This document shows, in pieces, positions 1-6,018 of a stretch of DNA of 10,381 nt; the stretch's first letter is position 1; each line of letters starts with the position of its first letter. Source of the stretch: Thermoanaerobaculales bacterium (GTDB lineage: Bacteria; Acidobacteriota; Thermoanaerobaculia; Thermoanaerobaculales; Sulfomarinibacteraceae); contig JALOKS010000066.1 of the NCBI GenBank assembly GCA_025456385.1, forward strand, positions 1-10,381. Reading direction: 5' to 3'. Both the position numbers and the translations under genes were made by a program. The notes below the pieces were generated by a model. The model saw only the letters and a list, made by a program, of their open reading frames with translations, was not told the DNA's origin and ran no database searches.

Positions 1-89
1 GGCACGACCGGGGTGTAGGTCTCGCCCTTGGCGAGCTCTCGGAACGCGTTCGGCGGCAGGACCTTGGCGGACTTGGACGGTGACTCCAT
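1..89 (-). CDS. N-terminus of a probable OPT-family oligopeptide transporter (partial)
   Basis: Reading leftward from an ATG at 89, an open frame runs off the window edge after 29 codons. It begins with a hydrophilic Ser/Lys segment and then LPPNAFRELAKGETYTPVV. The pattern LPxNA[FY]xxLxxGExYxPVV is what I know from the cytoplasmic N-terminus of bacterial OPT-family proton-coupled oligopeptide transporters, just before the first membrane helix. No membrane segment is inside the window, so the call rests on this short motif. The start is preceded by a G-rich stretch ending GGGGAG two bases before the ATG, a crowded Shine-Dalgarno. The cation exchanger lies 59 bp upstream on the same strand, so co-transcription is possible. 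A small inverted repeat (GACA-4-TGTC, 103-114) lies in that gap. Confidence 0.55.
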   Translation of the reverse strand, partial: MESPSKSAKVLPPNAFRELAKGETYTPVV

Positions 90-148
90 GGCTCCCCCCC
101 GGGACAGTGATGTCAGCAGGCGGAGTGTACCAAGACTCGGACGACGGG

Positions 149-1099
149 CTACGGGAGGGAGATCGAGAATCCGGCGAACTGGGCCGCGAGGAAGAGAATA
201 TAGAGGGCGATCATGACGAGCGCCTCGGTGCGGACGAAGCGCTGCCCCGAGGTGATCAGCATCTGGAGCACCACACCGGAGAGCACCAGCAGGGGGATGT
301 CCCGCTGCGGAATCACAGCCTCGACCTCGAGCGGACGGACAAGGGCGAGGGCGCCGGCGACGACGAGGCCGGTGAAGATGTTGGAGGCGTAGATCTCGCC
401 CAGGGTCACGTCGGCGTGGTTCTTGATGACCGCTCCGAGGGCGATGGCGAGCTCGGGCAGGGAGGTGCCGAAGGCGAAGAACGTGACGCCGATCAAGAGG
501 TCGCTCATCCCGAGGTTGCGAGCCAGAGCCGTTCCGCCGCTGGCCACGAAGTCTGCGCCGAGCACGATGCAGGCGAGGCCCGCGACGAAGAGAACGGCGT
601 CGAGCAGCGGCCTCGACGAGGGGTTGGGCGCTAGGTGGTGCCGGTTTCGCCGTGCATCCTGGAGCGTGCCGTAGAAGTAGGGTGCGTAGGCGGCAACGAG
701 CACGAAGCCATCCCCACGGCTGAGCCTCCCGTCGAGCGAGAGGATGAGCAGCAGGGCCGCCGAGAGGATCATCCAGCTCGACTCGCGGTCGCGGAGAGTC
801 TGGGCGACCCGAATGGGGCGCCACAGGGCGCAGATTCCGGCCACGAACGTGAGGGTGACGAGGTTGGAGCCCACCACGTTACCCAGAGCGGCCGCCGGCT
901 GGCCGCGCAGTGAAGCCAGCAGGGAGACGCAGAACTCCGGCAGGGAAGTCAGGACGGCAATGAGCAGGACCGTGACCACCAGCGGGGACACGCGCAGCCA
1001 CCCGGCGACTCTGGGCACACGGCGGAGCACGACCTCGGTCCCGCCCCAGACCAGCAGGATTCCCAGCGCGAACTGGAGAGCCTGTATCGTTGCGTTCAC
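149..1099 (-). CDS. CaCA-family sodium/calcium (cation/Ca2+) exchanger
   Basis: Integral inner-membrane antiporter of 316 aa, the usual length for bacterial YrbG/NCX_Mj-like proteins, with about ten hydrophobic segments in two inverted halves. The first alpha-repeat lies at residues 50-88 with TSLPE (51-55) and GNVVGSN (73-79). The second lies at 210-249 with GTSLPE (211-216) and GEIYASN (234-240). The two Glu residues (55, 216) and the Asn residues of both SN motifs expected to line the ion site are present. The central hydrophilic loop (about 145-165, Arg/His-rich) is short. The start is a GTG at 1099, supported by GGAG at 1105-1108 with 5-nt spacing; no better ATG is nearby. Oddities: alpha-1 lacks the usual Gly before TSLPE, and alpha-2 has Glu and Ala where GN and GSN are typical. 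The family is clear, but ion specificity (Ca2+ against Na+, K+ or H+) cannot be told from sequence. Confidence 0.93.
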   Translation of the reverse strand: MNATIQALQFALGILLVWGGTEVVLRRVPRVAGWLRVSPLVVTVLLIAVLTSLPEFCVSLLASLRGQPAAALGNVVGSNLVTLTFVAGICALWRPIRVAQTLRDRESSWMILSAALLLILSLDGRLSRGDGFVLVAAYAPYFYGTLQDARRNRHHLAPNPSSRPLLDAVLFVAGLACIVLGADFVASGGTALARNLGMSDLLIGVTFFAFGTSLPELAIALGAVIKNHADVTLGEIYASNIFTGLVVAGALALVRPLEVEAVIPQRDIPLLVLSGVVLQMLITSGQRFVRTEALVMIALYILFLAAQFAGFSISLP

Positions 1100-1104
1100 T
1101 CCCG

Positions 1105-1108
1105 CTCC
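1105..1108 (-). promoter_or_regulatory. Shine-Dalgarno fixing the GTG start of the exchanger
   Basis: GGAG on the minus strand, 5 nt before the GTG at 1099-1097. It supports a GTG rather than an ATG start for the cation exchanger. Confidence 0.6.
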
Positions 1109-1174
1109 GGTTCTCTCCTACTGCTGGAAGAAAGCCCTCGTGCGCCCCCGAGCCTACCACGCTGCCGGACGGGG

Positions 1175-1394
1175 GATGCGATCGGAGAGCTGCTCGAGGG
1201 GCGGCAGGGCCAGGTCTTCGACGGCCTGGTCACCGGCGCCTCCTCCCAGGGGCACCTGGGTGCGAATCCTCCGGCCGCCGGTGGAGGGCCGGGTGGTGGA
1301 GGGCGAGGCCGGTCTCGACGTCGATGACCGGGTCCGTGTCCGCCTGCTCCGCACCGACGTCCAGGCCGGTTTCATCGACCTCGCCCGGGAGTGA
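1175..1394 (+). pseudogene. C-terminal remnant of an RNB-family ribonuclease, frameshifted
   Basis: From 1175 one frame reads GDAIGELLEGR...FDGLVTGASSQG. At the GGGG run 1249-1252 homology moves to the next frame, TWVRILRPPVEGRVVEG and then GLDVDDRVRVRLLRTDV..GFIDLARE, ending at a TGA at 1392. Joined, this matches the S1-like C-terminal end of RNB (RNase II/R-type) exoribonuclease proteins, which typically read VTGASPKGTWVRLLDPPVEGRVV..GLDVGDRVRVRL...GFIDF. Removing one G from the GGGG run restores a continuous QGTWVRIL reading. Nothing corresponding to the catalytic RNB domain is present, because the divergent exchanger gene occupies the space directly upstream. I therefore read it as a 5'-truncated, decaying gene end, probably left by a deletion or by insertion of the neighbouring minus-strand genes. 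The exact left boundary is uncertain (1130-1175). A sequencing indel could explain the frameshift but not the truncation. Confidence 0.65.
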
Positions 1395-1516
1395 TCACCC
1401 TCGGCTCGGGGGCGAGTTGCACCGCGGTCGCTGCGCGGGTCGGCACAGCGCTCGCGGCGACCAGGTCGAGAGCTCGCTGCAGGACGACAGCAGCAGCGGC
1501 GGGCGGGGACATCGCA

Positions 1517-1541
1517 GTCCCGGCGCGGGCCGCACCGGGAC
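1517..1541 (-). terminator. Hairpin just downstream of the DUF4097 lipoprotein gene
   Basis: Perfect 7-bp inverted repeat GTCCCGG / CCGGGAC with an 11-nt loop, starting 2 nt after the stop codon (1544-1546) of the minus-strand gene. No T-run follows, so it would be an atypical high-GC terminator or an mRNA 3'-end stabiliser. The remaining 1395-1516 stretch shows no gene I can support. Confidence 0.4.
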
Positions 1542-1543
1542 GG

Positions 1544-2245
1544 TCAGTCGAGGGTGATGACAGCGTCTCCGACCCCGGCCGAGACCTCGATGCGGCCGCC
1601 GCCGAGGCCCTTCCACGAGGCCGACGTGCCCACGAAGCCGCCGCTCTCGACGCGCTCGCCGGCGGCGGTCATCCGGACATCGCCGACGCCGCACGAGGCT
1701 TCGGCGCTCGCATAGGCCGCCGCGGGCGCCCGCACCAGCACGTCGCCGACTCCGATGTCGACGGCGATGTCGCCCGCTCCAGCCTCGATCCGGACGTCGC
1801 CGACGCCGGCGTCGACCTCGATCCTCGAGGCCGGGCCGCGGATGTCGATGTCGCCGACCCCGTGGTCGAGCTCGAGGGCGACGGTGGGCGGCAGCTCGAT
1901 GCGCCAGTCCTCCTCGAACCGGCGGTCATCCCCCCCTTTGGGGGCGACGTGGAGCGCGAGCGTGCCGCCGCTGAGCTTGATGCTCAGCGAGGCGGCCTCC
2001 ACGTCCTGCTCGGCGCGCTTCTTCGAGGAGAAGAAGCCGCCGCGGCGCGGCGTGAGGAGGACCTCGACGGTGATCTCGCGGGCACCTTCGACGGCCCGGA
2101 TCTCGACGTCCCCGATCGAGGAATCCAGCGCGATCGCCTCGACGCCCTCCGCCGGGACCGCGCCGCTCAAGGTTCGAGTGTCCGCCGCGACACCGGGTGC
2201 CGCACAGCCCGCGACCAGAATCGAAGCCAGGATCAGGTGCCTCAT
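1544..2245 (-). CDS. DUF4097-like beta-repeat lipoprotein
   Basis: Predicted lipoprotein of 233 aa. The N-terminus MRHLILASILVAGCAAPG has a lipobox (VAGC) with the modified Cys at residue 14, placing it in the periplasm or on a membrane face. The mature part is a series of short beta-strand repeats around GVGD[VI]-x-[IV] (SIGDVEI, GVGDIDI, GVGDVRI, GVGDVLV, GVGDVRM, GVGDAVI). These resemble the stacked strands of DUF4097/DUF2807 putative adhesin domains. A less regular charged segment sits at about residues 67-113. The start at 2245 is chosen because GGGAG lies 7 nt upstream and the signal peptide begins there; the frame stays open further upstream but would overlap the preceding gene. It is the third gene after the TPR protein and a second DUF4097 protein, with a 74-bp gap containing a possible terminator. 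The molecular function of DUF4097 proteins is not established. Confidence 0.82.
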   Translation of the reverse strand: MRHLILASILVAGCAAPGVAADTRTLSGAVPAEGVEAIALDSSIGDVEIRAVEGAREITVEVLLTPRRGGFFSSKKRAEQDVEAASLSIKLSGGTLALHVAPKGGDDRRFEEDWRIELPPTVALELDHGVGDIDIRGPASRIEVDAGVGDVRIEAGAGDIAVDIGVGDVLVRAPAAAYASAEASCGVGDVRMTAAGERVESGGFVGTSASWKGLGGGRIEVSAGVGDAVITLD

Positions 2246-2260
2246 GGCCGATCTCCCATC

Positions 2261-2277
2261 AGCCGCTTCACGCGGCT
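2261..2277. repeat. Small inverted repeat between the two DUF4097 genes
   Basis: AGCCGC-5-GCGGCT, a 6-bp stem 16 nt upstream of the lipoprotein start codon on the minus strand. It could form in the mRNA leader just before the ribosome binding site and act as a processing or translation-control hairpin. It could also be chance in such GC-rich DNA. Confidence 0.3.
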
Positions 2278-2312
2278 CATGGAGTGCAACGTGAAATCGC
2301 GGCTTTGGTTCG

Positions 2313-2345
2313 AAAAAAATCAGTCGAGGGACCCGCGGACCTCGA
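2313..2345 (-). terminator. Intrinsic-terminator-like hairpin overlapping the stop of the first DUF4097 gene
   Basis: On the minus strand TCGAGG (2345-2340), a 10-nt loop and CCTCGA (2329-2324) form a 6-bp stem. Four bases later comes a run of seven T (2319-2313). The TGA stop codon of the 319-aa gene (2322-2320) lies between stem and T-run. A seven-T run is conspicuous in this GC-rich DNA. If active, it would attenuate transcription into the downstream lipoprotein gene. Confidence 0.45.
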
Positions 2346-3279
2346 GATCGATGCTGCCGGAGGCGGTCTCGACGTCGAATCGAGGCCCGTCGCCCGCCAG
2401 CTGCAGGGTGCTGCCGTCGGCCTCCACCTCGCCCGGCAGCTCGCTGCGCACGCTGCCGGTGGTGGTGGCGAGTCGCCCGCGTGGGCTGACGCCGGCCGGC
2501 ACCTCCAGGCGGACCCGCCCCGAGGAGGCGCGGATTCTGACCACCTGGTCGGCGTCGAGCCGGTCCCAGCTGATGGTGATCTCGCCGGTCGACGTCGTCG
2601 CCTCGAGGCCCCCCGAAAGCCCCTCGAGGTCGATGTCGCCCGAGGCGGTGCCGACCTCGGCCCGGCGGGTGCCGCCGCTCAGCCGGACGTCGCCCGCTGA
2701 GGTGCTGGCTGTGAAGCTCTCGAGCGGTCGGATCACCTCCACTCTGACGTCGCCATCGGTGCTGCGGACCTCGAGGGAGGCCGCGGTGCCGGCGAAGGAC
2801 AGCGTTCCGGAGGCGCTGCGCAACCACAGCGGCCGGGCATCCGGGAAATCGCCCCGCACGCTGATGGCGCCGCTCGTGGTGGTGAGGTCGGGGACGACAC
2901 CCGGGGGTACGAGGAGCCCGAGCCGGGCGCGCGCGGTGAGCTTGCCGAACCACAGGAAGCCGGCTTTGGCCGGGCTGACCAGGACCTTCAGGGTGTCGGG
3001 GGAGTCCTCGAAGACCGGGGTGCGGCTCGCGATCCAGCTCTCGGCAGCGCCGGCACCGGCGCCGCGGATGTGCAGCGCCACCTCCGCCTCGATGTGCGTC
3101 AGGTCAGCGGCCCGCAGCTGGACGTCGACGTCCGCGGCGTCCACCACGACCGTCTTTCCCGGGAGGGCGGGGAACTGGTGCGTGAGCGCGAGGTCCCTCT
3201 GGGCTGCGGGCGCAGCCGCGGCGGCGAATGCCAGGCCGGCGGTCAGAACCGCCCGTCTCAGGTGCTGTACGGGGGCCAT
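2320..3279 (-). CDS. Secreted DUF4097-family beta-strand repeat protein
   Basis: Protein of 319 aa with a classical Sec signal peptide: basic start (HLRR), hydrophobic core and an AAAPAAQ cleavage region near residue 26. The mature protein carries about nine copies of the DUF4097 signature x-[ST]-x-G-x-[IV]-x-[LVI] from about residue 130 to the end, for example TTSGAISV, ASGTLSF, TDGDVRV, SAGDVRL, ASGDIDL, STGEITI, SSGRVRL, TTGSVRS and ASGSIDL. The spacing of about 20 residues suggests a beta-solenoid-like stack. The N-terminal part, about residues 27-125, is a separate region with few such repeats. The start lies 12 bp after the stop of the TPR gene. The upstream TGA abuts an AAGGGA Shine-Dalgarno, so translation is probably coupled. 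In many bacteria DUF4097 genes accompany sigma/anti-sigma pairs; here a TPR/HTH protein takes that place. The biochemical role is unknown. Confidence 0.87.
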   Translation of the reverse strand: MAPVQHLRRAVLTAGLAFAAAAAPAAQRDLALTHQFPALPGKTVVVDAADVDVQLRAADLTHIEAEVALHIRGAGAGAAESWIASRTPVFEDSPDTLKVLVSPAKAGFLWFGKLTARARLGLLVPPGVVPDLTTTSGAISVRGDFPDARPLWLRSASGTLSFAGTAASLEVRSTDGDVRVEVIRPLESFTASTSAGDVRLSGGTRRAEVGTASGDIDLEGLSGGLEATTSTGEITISWDRLDADQVVRIRASSGRVRLEVPAGVSPRGRLATTTGSVRSELPGEVEADGSTLQLAGDGPRFDVETASGSIDLEVRGSLD

Positions 3280-3291
3280 GCTGCGATCCCT

Positions 3292-4374
3292 TCAGGGCGC
3301 CGGGAACGGCACCACGTCGGCCGCCCGGACGCGCGGCCGCGGTGGCGACGGGGGCCCGTCGAGCCGCGGGTTGGTGTGGGCGGCGAAGGCGCGCCGGGCG
3401 AACTCGACGTCGAGCGCGCCGATGAACGAGCGCAGCCGCGCCAGCGCTGCGCGCACGCTCGAGGCGTTGCACCCGAACGAGCGGGCGAAGGGGGCCGCCG
3501 GCGCGCGGGCACCGTCGAGCTCGAGGACCGCGAGGACCAGGGCGGCGCCCCACGCCTCCGGGGCCTGGGGACGGGCTTCGCGGTGCTCCAGGTAGCCCCG
3601 CCACAGGCGCCGGGCAGCGAGCACCACCAGCGTGGAGAGCTCGTTCACGGCGCCGCAGCGCACGACTGCCTCATCGACCTCGTGCGCGATGCCGGCGAGC
3701 TCGCCGAGGGAGTCCGCCCACGACTCCGCCAGGGCCTTCTCGGCCCGCGCCCGGCGGCGGGCGCCAAGGAGGCTGGCGTGCGCCTCGGACAGCACGCCGG
3801 CCTCCGGATGGTCGTTCATGCCCCGCTGCAGCAGCTCGTCGGCCTCGGCCCAGCGGCCCACCGCTGCCAGCAGGTTCGCCTTCATGCCGAAGAGGAAAAC
3901 CTGCAGGTCCGCGGGGGCGTCACCGCCGACCGGCACCTCCGCCAGGACCTCGAGGGCCTCCGGCAGCCGGCCCTGGTCGGCGAGCAGGATCGCCAGCTGC
4001 ACGGGCAGGTGCAACGCGTCCGAGAAGAGGCGCCAGCCCATGCGCAGCAGCTCCTCGGCCGCGCCCTGGTCGCCCAGCGCCTCGTGGGCGCGCGCGGCGA
4101 GATGGCAGGCGTGCGGGCTCGGCTCGAGCTCCCACGCGCGCAGGGCCGCCTCGTGCGCCTGCTCCGCCATCCCGATCGCGAGCAGGGCGTGCGCCTTCCA
4201 GACGAGGAGCACGGCCGTGAGGTGGGCCTGGTCGCCGAGCGCTGCCAGGTGGCGATCGATCTCGGCGATCACCTTGCGGTGGCGGCCGCTGCGGCTCCAG
4301 ACGAGGCAGCGCCGGAGGGCGCGCTCGACGCGCTCCGCCTGCTCGTCGCTGCTCGTGTTCCGCCGGCGACTCAT
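3292..4374 (-). CDS. TPR protein with a C-terminal helix-turn-helix-like segment
   Basis: Cytoplasmic protein of 360 aa without signal peptide or membrane helix. Residues 15-215 are all-helical with TPR-like paired helices. Examples are the A-rich segment 55-82 with WELEP, 85-112 with HLAARAHEALGDQGAAEELL, 125-147 ending in LPEALEVLAEV, and 160-187 ending in GRWAEADELLQRG. Residues 274-320 (AALVLAVLELDG, then APFARSFGCNASSVRAALA) have the layout of a helix-turn-helix as in cyclin/TFIIB-like or sigma region 4-like folds: an Ala-rich helix, a short turn, then GxxxSSVRxxL as a candidate recognition helix. The tail (334-360) is Pro/Arg-rich and probably disordered. It is first in a three-gene unit with two exported DUF4097 proteins, and I infer a regulatory or scaffold role for that unit. 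The ATG at 4374 lacks a clear Shine-Dalgarno, but a -10 element sits 7 nt upstream, so the mRNA may be leaderless. The HTH call is tentative. Confidence 0.8.
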   Translation of the reverse strand: MSRRRNTSSDEQAERVERALRRCLVWSRSGRHRKVIAEIDRHLAALGDQAHLTAVLLVWKAHALLAIGMAEQAHEAALRAWELEPSPHACHLAARAHEALGDQGAAEELLRMGWRLFSDALHLPVQLAILLADQGRLPEALEVLAEVPVGGDAPADLQVFLFGMKANLLAAVGRWAEADELLQRGMNDHPEAGVLSEAHASLLGARRRARAEKALAESWADSLGELAGIAHEVDEAVVRCGAVNELSTLVVLAARRLWRGYLEHREARPQAPEAWGAALVLAVLELDGARAPAAPFARSFGCNASSVRAALARLRSFIGALDVEFARRAFAAHTNPRLDGPPSPPRPRVRAADVVPFPAP

Positions 4375-4381
4375 GCTCGGA

Positions 4382-4390
4382 ATGCTAGCA
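4382..4390 (-). promoter_or_regulatory. Extended -10 promoter candidate for the TPR-DUF4097 unit
   Basis: On the minus strand TGC-TAGCAT: an extended -10 (TGn) followed by TAGCAT, which matches TATAAT at four positions. It ends 7 nt before the ATG at 4374, which would put transcription start at or within about 2 nt of the start codon. There is no convincing -35 hexamer, as expected if the extended -10 does the work. Confidence 0.4.
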
Positions 4391-4424
4391 CGGGGGCCGT
4401 CGCCCAGGCCGCTGCGTGCGCGCT

Positions 4425-4459
4425 CGGGAGGGGCGGCCGCGCGGCGGCCACCCCTCCCG
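4425..4459 (-). terminator. Strong GC hairpin after the DUF6600-like gene
   Basis: CGGGAGGGG pairs with CCCCTCCCG (9 bp). After a single C-A mismatch, GGCCG pairs with CGGCC (5 bp) around a 5-nt loop. It begins 8 nt downstream of the TGA (4468-4470) of the minus-strand DUF6600-like gene and lies upstream of the TPR promoter candidate, so it is well placed to insulate the two units. No T-run follows on either strand. Confidence 0.55.
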
Positions 4460-4467
4460 TGGTGACG

Positions 4468-5838
4468 TCAGTGCGTGGGCGCGGCGGGCCTGCGCGTCGC
4501 CGGTCGGGCAGCAGTGCCGCCGCCCTTCGATTCGCGCTGCTCGTCGCCGCCGGCGCGCCGTGCGGTGGCGTTCCGCCCCGCGTCCGCATCGACCCGCCGC
4601 TCCACGCTCCGGGAGGTCGGGGCCGGGGCGCCGGCCGCCACCGCCGGCAGCGAAGGCCTGAGAGCGCTTCCGGCCGTGGCGCCGTGAGAACCGCCGCCGC
4701 GAGCGGTGGTCGGCTGCCGGCGCTCGGCCGCCGCCGCGCGCGAGGCCCCGGCTGGCGCGCGCTCGCCGGCCCGGCGGACCTCCGCGGTCGCGGGCGCCGA
4801 GGATGGAGCACGCCCTCGGGCGCCGCTGTCGAAGGAGATCCCGGGCGTGGCGCGGCCGGCCTCGCCGTGGGCGCTGAGCTCCGATCCGTTGCGGCGTCGC
4901 TCGGTCAGCGATGGCAGGGTGTCGGCGCGGACCTCGGGCTGGCGCCGCTCACGCGCCGTCTGGGACAGTGCGCTCCGCACGGTCTCCGGCGCGTGCCGCT
5001 CGATGCTCGCCGCGACGCCCGTGGGGCGGGCGATCATGACCTCGCGCCCGGCGAGGCGCGCGGTCCGGGTCTCGATCGGGGCCTCGAGCACCCTGCCGCC
5101 GCCGCGCTCCGAGATCTCGCCGGCGGTCGGCGCGGCCGTCCCGACCGCGACCCGGTGGCGGGAGGCGGCCATCGGGTTGACCTCGTACCTGGCGACGTTG
5201 TCGCTGCCGAAGTGCCGCCAGTCGACCCAGGTGCCGTAGCGGGCGTCGCGCCAGCCGTCGGCATAGCCGTCGCCGTAGCCCGAGTGGTAGCCGTCGGCGA
5301 AGCCGTGGCGGTAGCCGTGGCTGAAGCCGTGCGCGGCGTGGCTCCAGCCCAGGGGCGGCCGCGCGTACCAGCCCAGGAAGCCGCCCGACCGGACCCAGAC
5401 GACGTTGGCGGCGGCGTAGCTGAAGCCGGGGACCCAGACCCAGCCGCAGCCGGCGTAGGCCCAGCTGCCGTAGTGGTGGGGGAGATAGCCCCAGGGCTCG
5501 TAGGCGACCCAGGTCCAGCCGAGGCTGGTCAGCACCCAACGGCCGTGGGTGTAGGGGCGCCACGAGCTCGCGACCCAGGGCCGCCAGCAGCGGCCGAGGC
5601 CGTCGACCGCCACCCACTCGCCGTAGCCGCCGAGCACGAGCTCGACGTCGAGCGACCAGCTCGGGTCGCTCCAGGAACCGGAGTAGAGGCCCCAGTCGCC
5701 GACGCCGACCGCGAGGCCGACGTGGTCGCCGCCGAGGCGCAGCCCGACGCGGCCGCCCGCCGCCGCCGGCGGTGCGGTCGCGGCGAGGCCGAGGGCCACC
5801 GCGGTGACTGCGATCGCGAGCTGCCGTCCGTTCGTCAT
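4468..5838 (-). CDS. Secreted YXWGXW/DUF6600-like Trp/Tyr/Gly-rich envelope protein
   Basis: Predicted secreted protein of 456 aa. The signal peptide (MTNGRQLAIAVTAVALGLA, cleavage near AAA-GG at about 27) starts at the ATG at 5838, which has GGGGAGG 5 nt upstream. Residues 60-165 are packed with aromatic repeats (YGEWVAVDG, CWRPWVASSWRPYTHGRWV, GWTWVAYEPWGY, HHYGSWAY, GWVWVPGF). These match the tandem Trp/Tyr motifs of DUF6600/FecR-associated periplasmic proteins with YXWGXW-like repeats. Residues 171-198 form seven consecutive tetrapeptides G-[FYW]-x-[HDS]. From about 220 to the end the protein is Arg/Ala/Pro/Ser/Thr-rich, without aromatics, probably disordered and strongly basic. The frame continues upstream of 5838, but that extension is Arg-rich and has no signal. 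No FecR core domain is evident. Function is unknown; a cell-envelope or matrix protein is a reasonable inference. Confidence 0.83.
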   Translation of the reverse strand: MTNGRQLAIAVTAVALGLAATAPPAAAGGRVGLRLGGDHVGLAVGVGDWGLYSGSWSDPSWSLDVELVLGGYGEWVAVDGLGRCWRPWVASSWRPYTHGRWVLTSLGWTWVAYEPWGYLPHHYGSWAYAGCGWVWVPGFSYAAANVVWVRSGGFLGWYARPPLGWSHAAHGFSHGYRHGFADGYHSGYGDGYADGWRDARYGTWVDWRHFGSDNVARYEVNPMAASRHRVAVGTAAPTAGEISERGGGRVLEAPIETRTARLAGREVMIARPTGVAASIERHAPETVRSALSQTARERRQPEVRADTLPSLTERRRNGSELSAHGEAGRATPGISFDSGARGRAPSSAPATAEVRRAGERAPAGASRAAAAERRQPTTARGGGSHGATAGSALRPSLPAVAAGAPAPTSRSVERRVDADAGRNATARRAGGDEQRESKGGGTAARPATRRPAAPTH

Positions 5839-5903
5839 GGCTGCCTCCCCGACGGCCTGCGCTGCCGCCGTCGCTGGGTGGAGGAGCAACCGCCGTGCCA
5901 GGA

Positions 5904-5932
5904 GCCGCGGACCTCCGCCGCGAGCCCGCGGC
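5904..5932. repeat. Inverted repeat upstream of the DUF6600-like gene
   Basis: GCCGCGG (5904-5910) and CCGCGGC (5926-5932), a 7-bp stem with a 15-nt spacer, about 65 bp upstream of the start at 5838. No clear sigma-70-type promoter is visible in 5839-6018. The repeat could be an operator or a leader hairpin, or chance in GC-rich DNA. Confidence 0.25.
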
Positions 5933-6018
5933 CGTTGACGTCTCACCGGGCGTCGGGAGCGGGAGCGGTCGCGGCGCAGTGTCCGGCGGCCGGCAACGAT
6001 GTCTCCTGGAGAGGACGC

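Noticed and set aside
1391..3595. A plus-strand open frame of 734 codons opposite the DUF4097 genes
   Set aside because: The minus-strand frames have signal peptides, lipobox, beta-repeat motifs and Shine-Dalgarno sites. The plus frame has none and reads as Arg/Ala/Asp-rich shadow.
5839..5946. N-terminal extension of the DUF6600-like protein to an upstream ATG
   Set aside because: The extension is Arg-rich and would bury the signal peptide. The ATG at 5838 has a good Shine-Dalgarno and begins a normal signal sequence.
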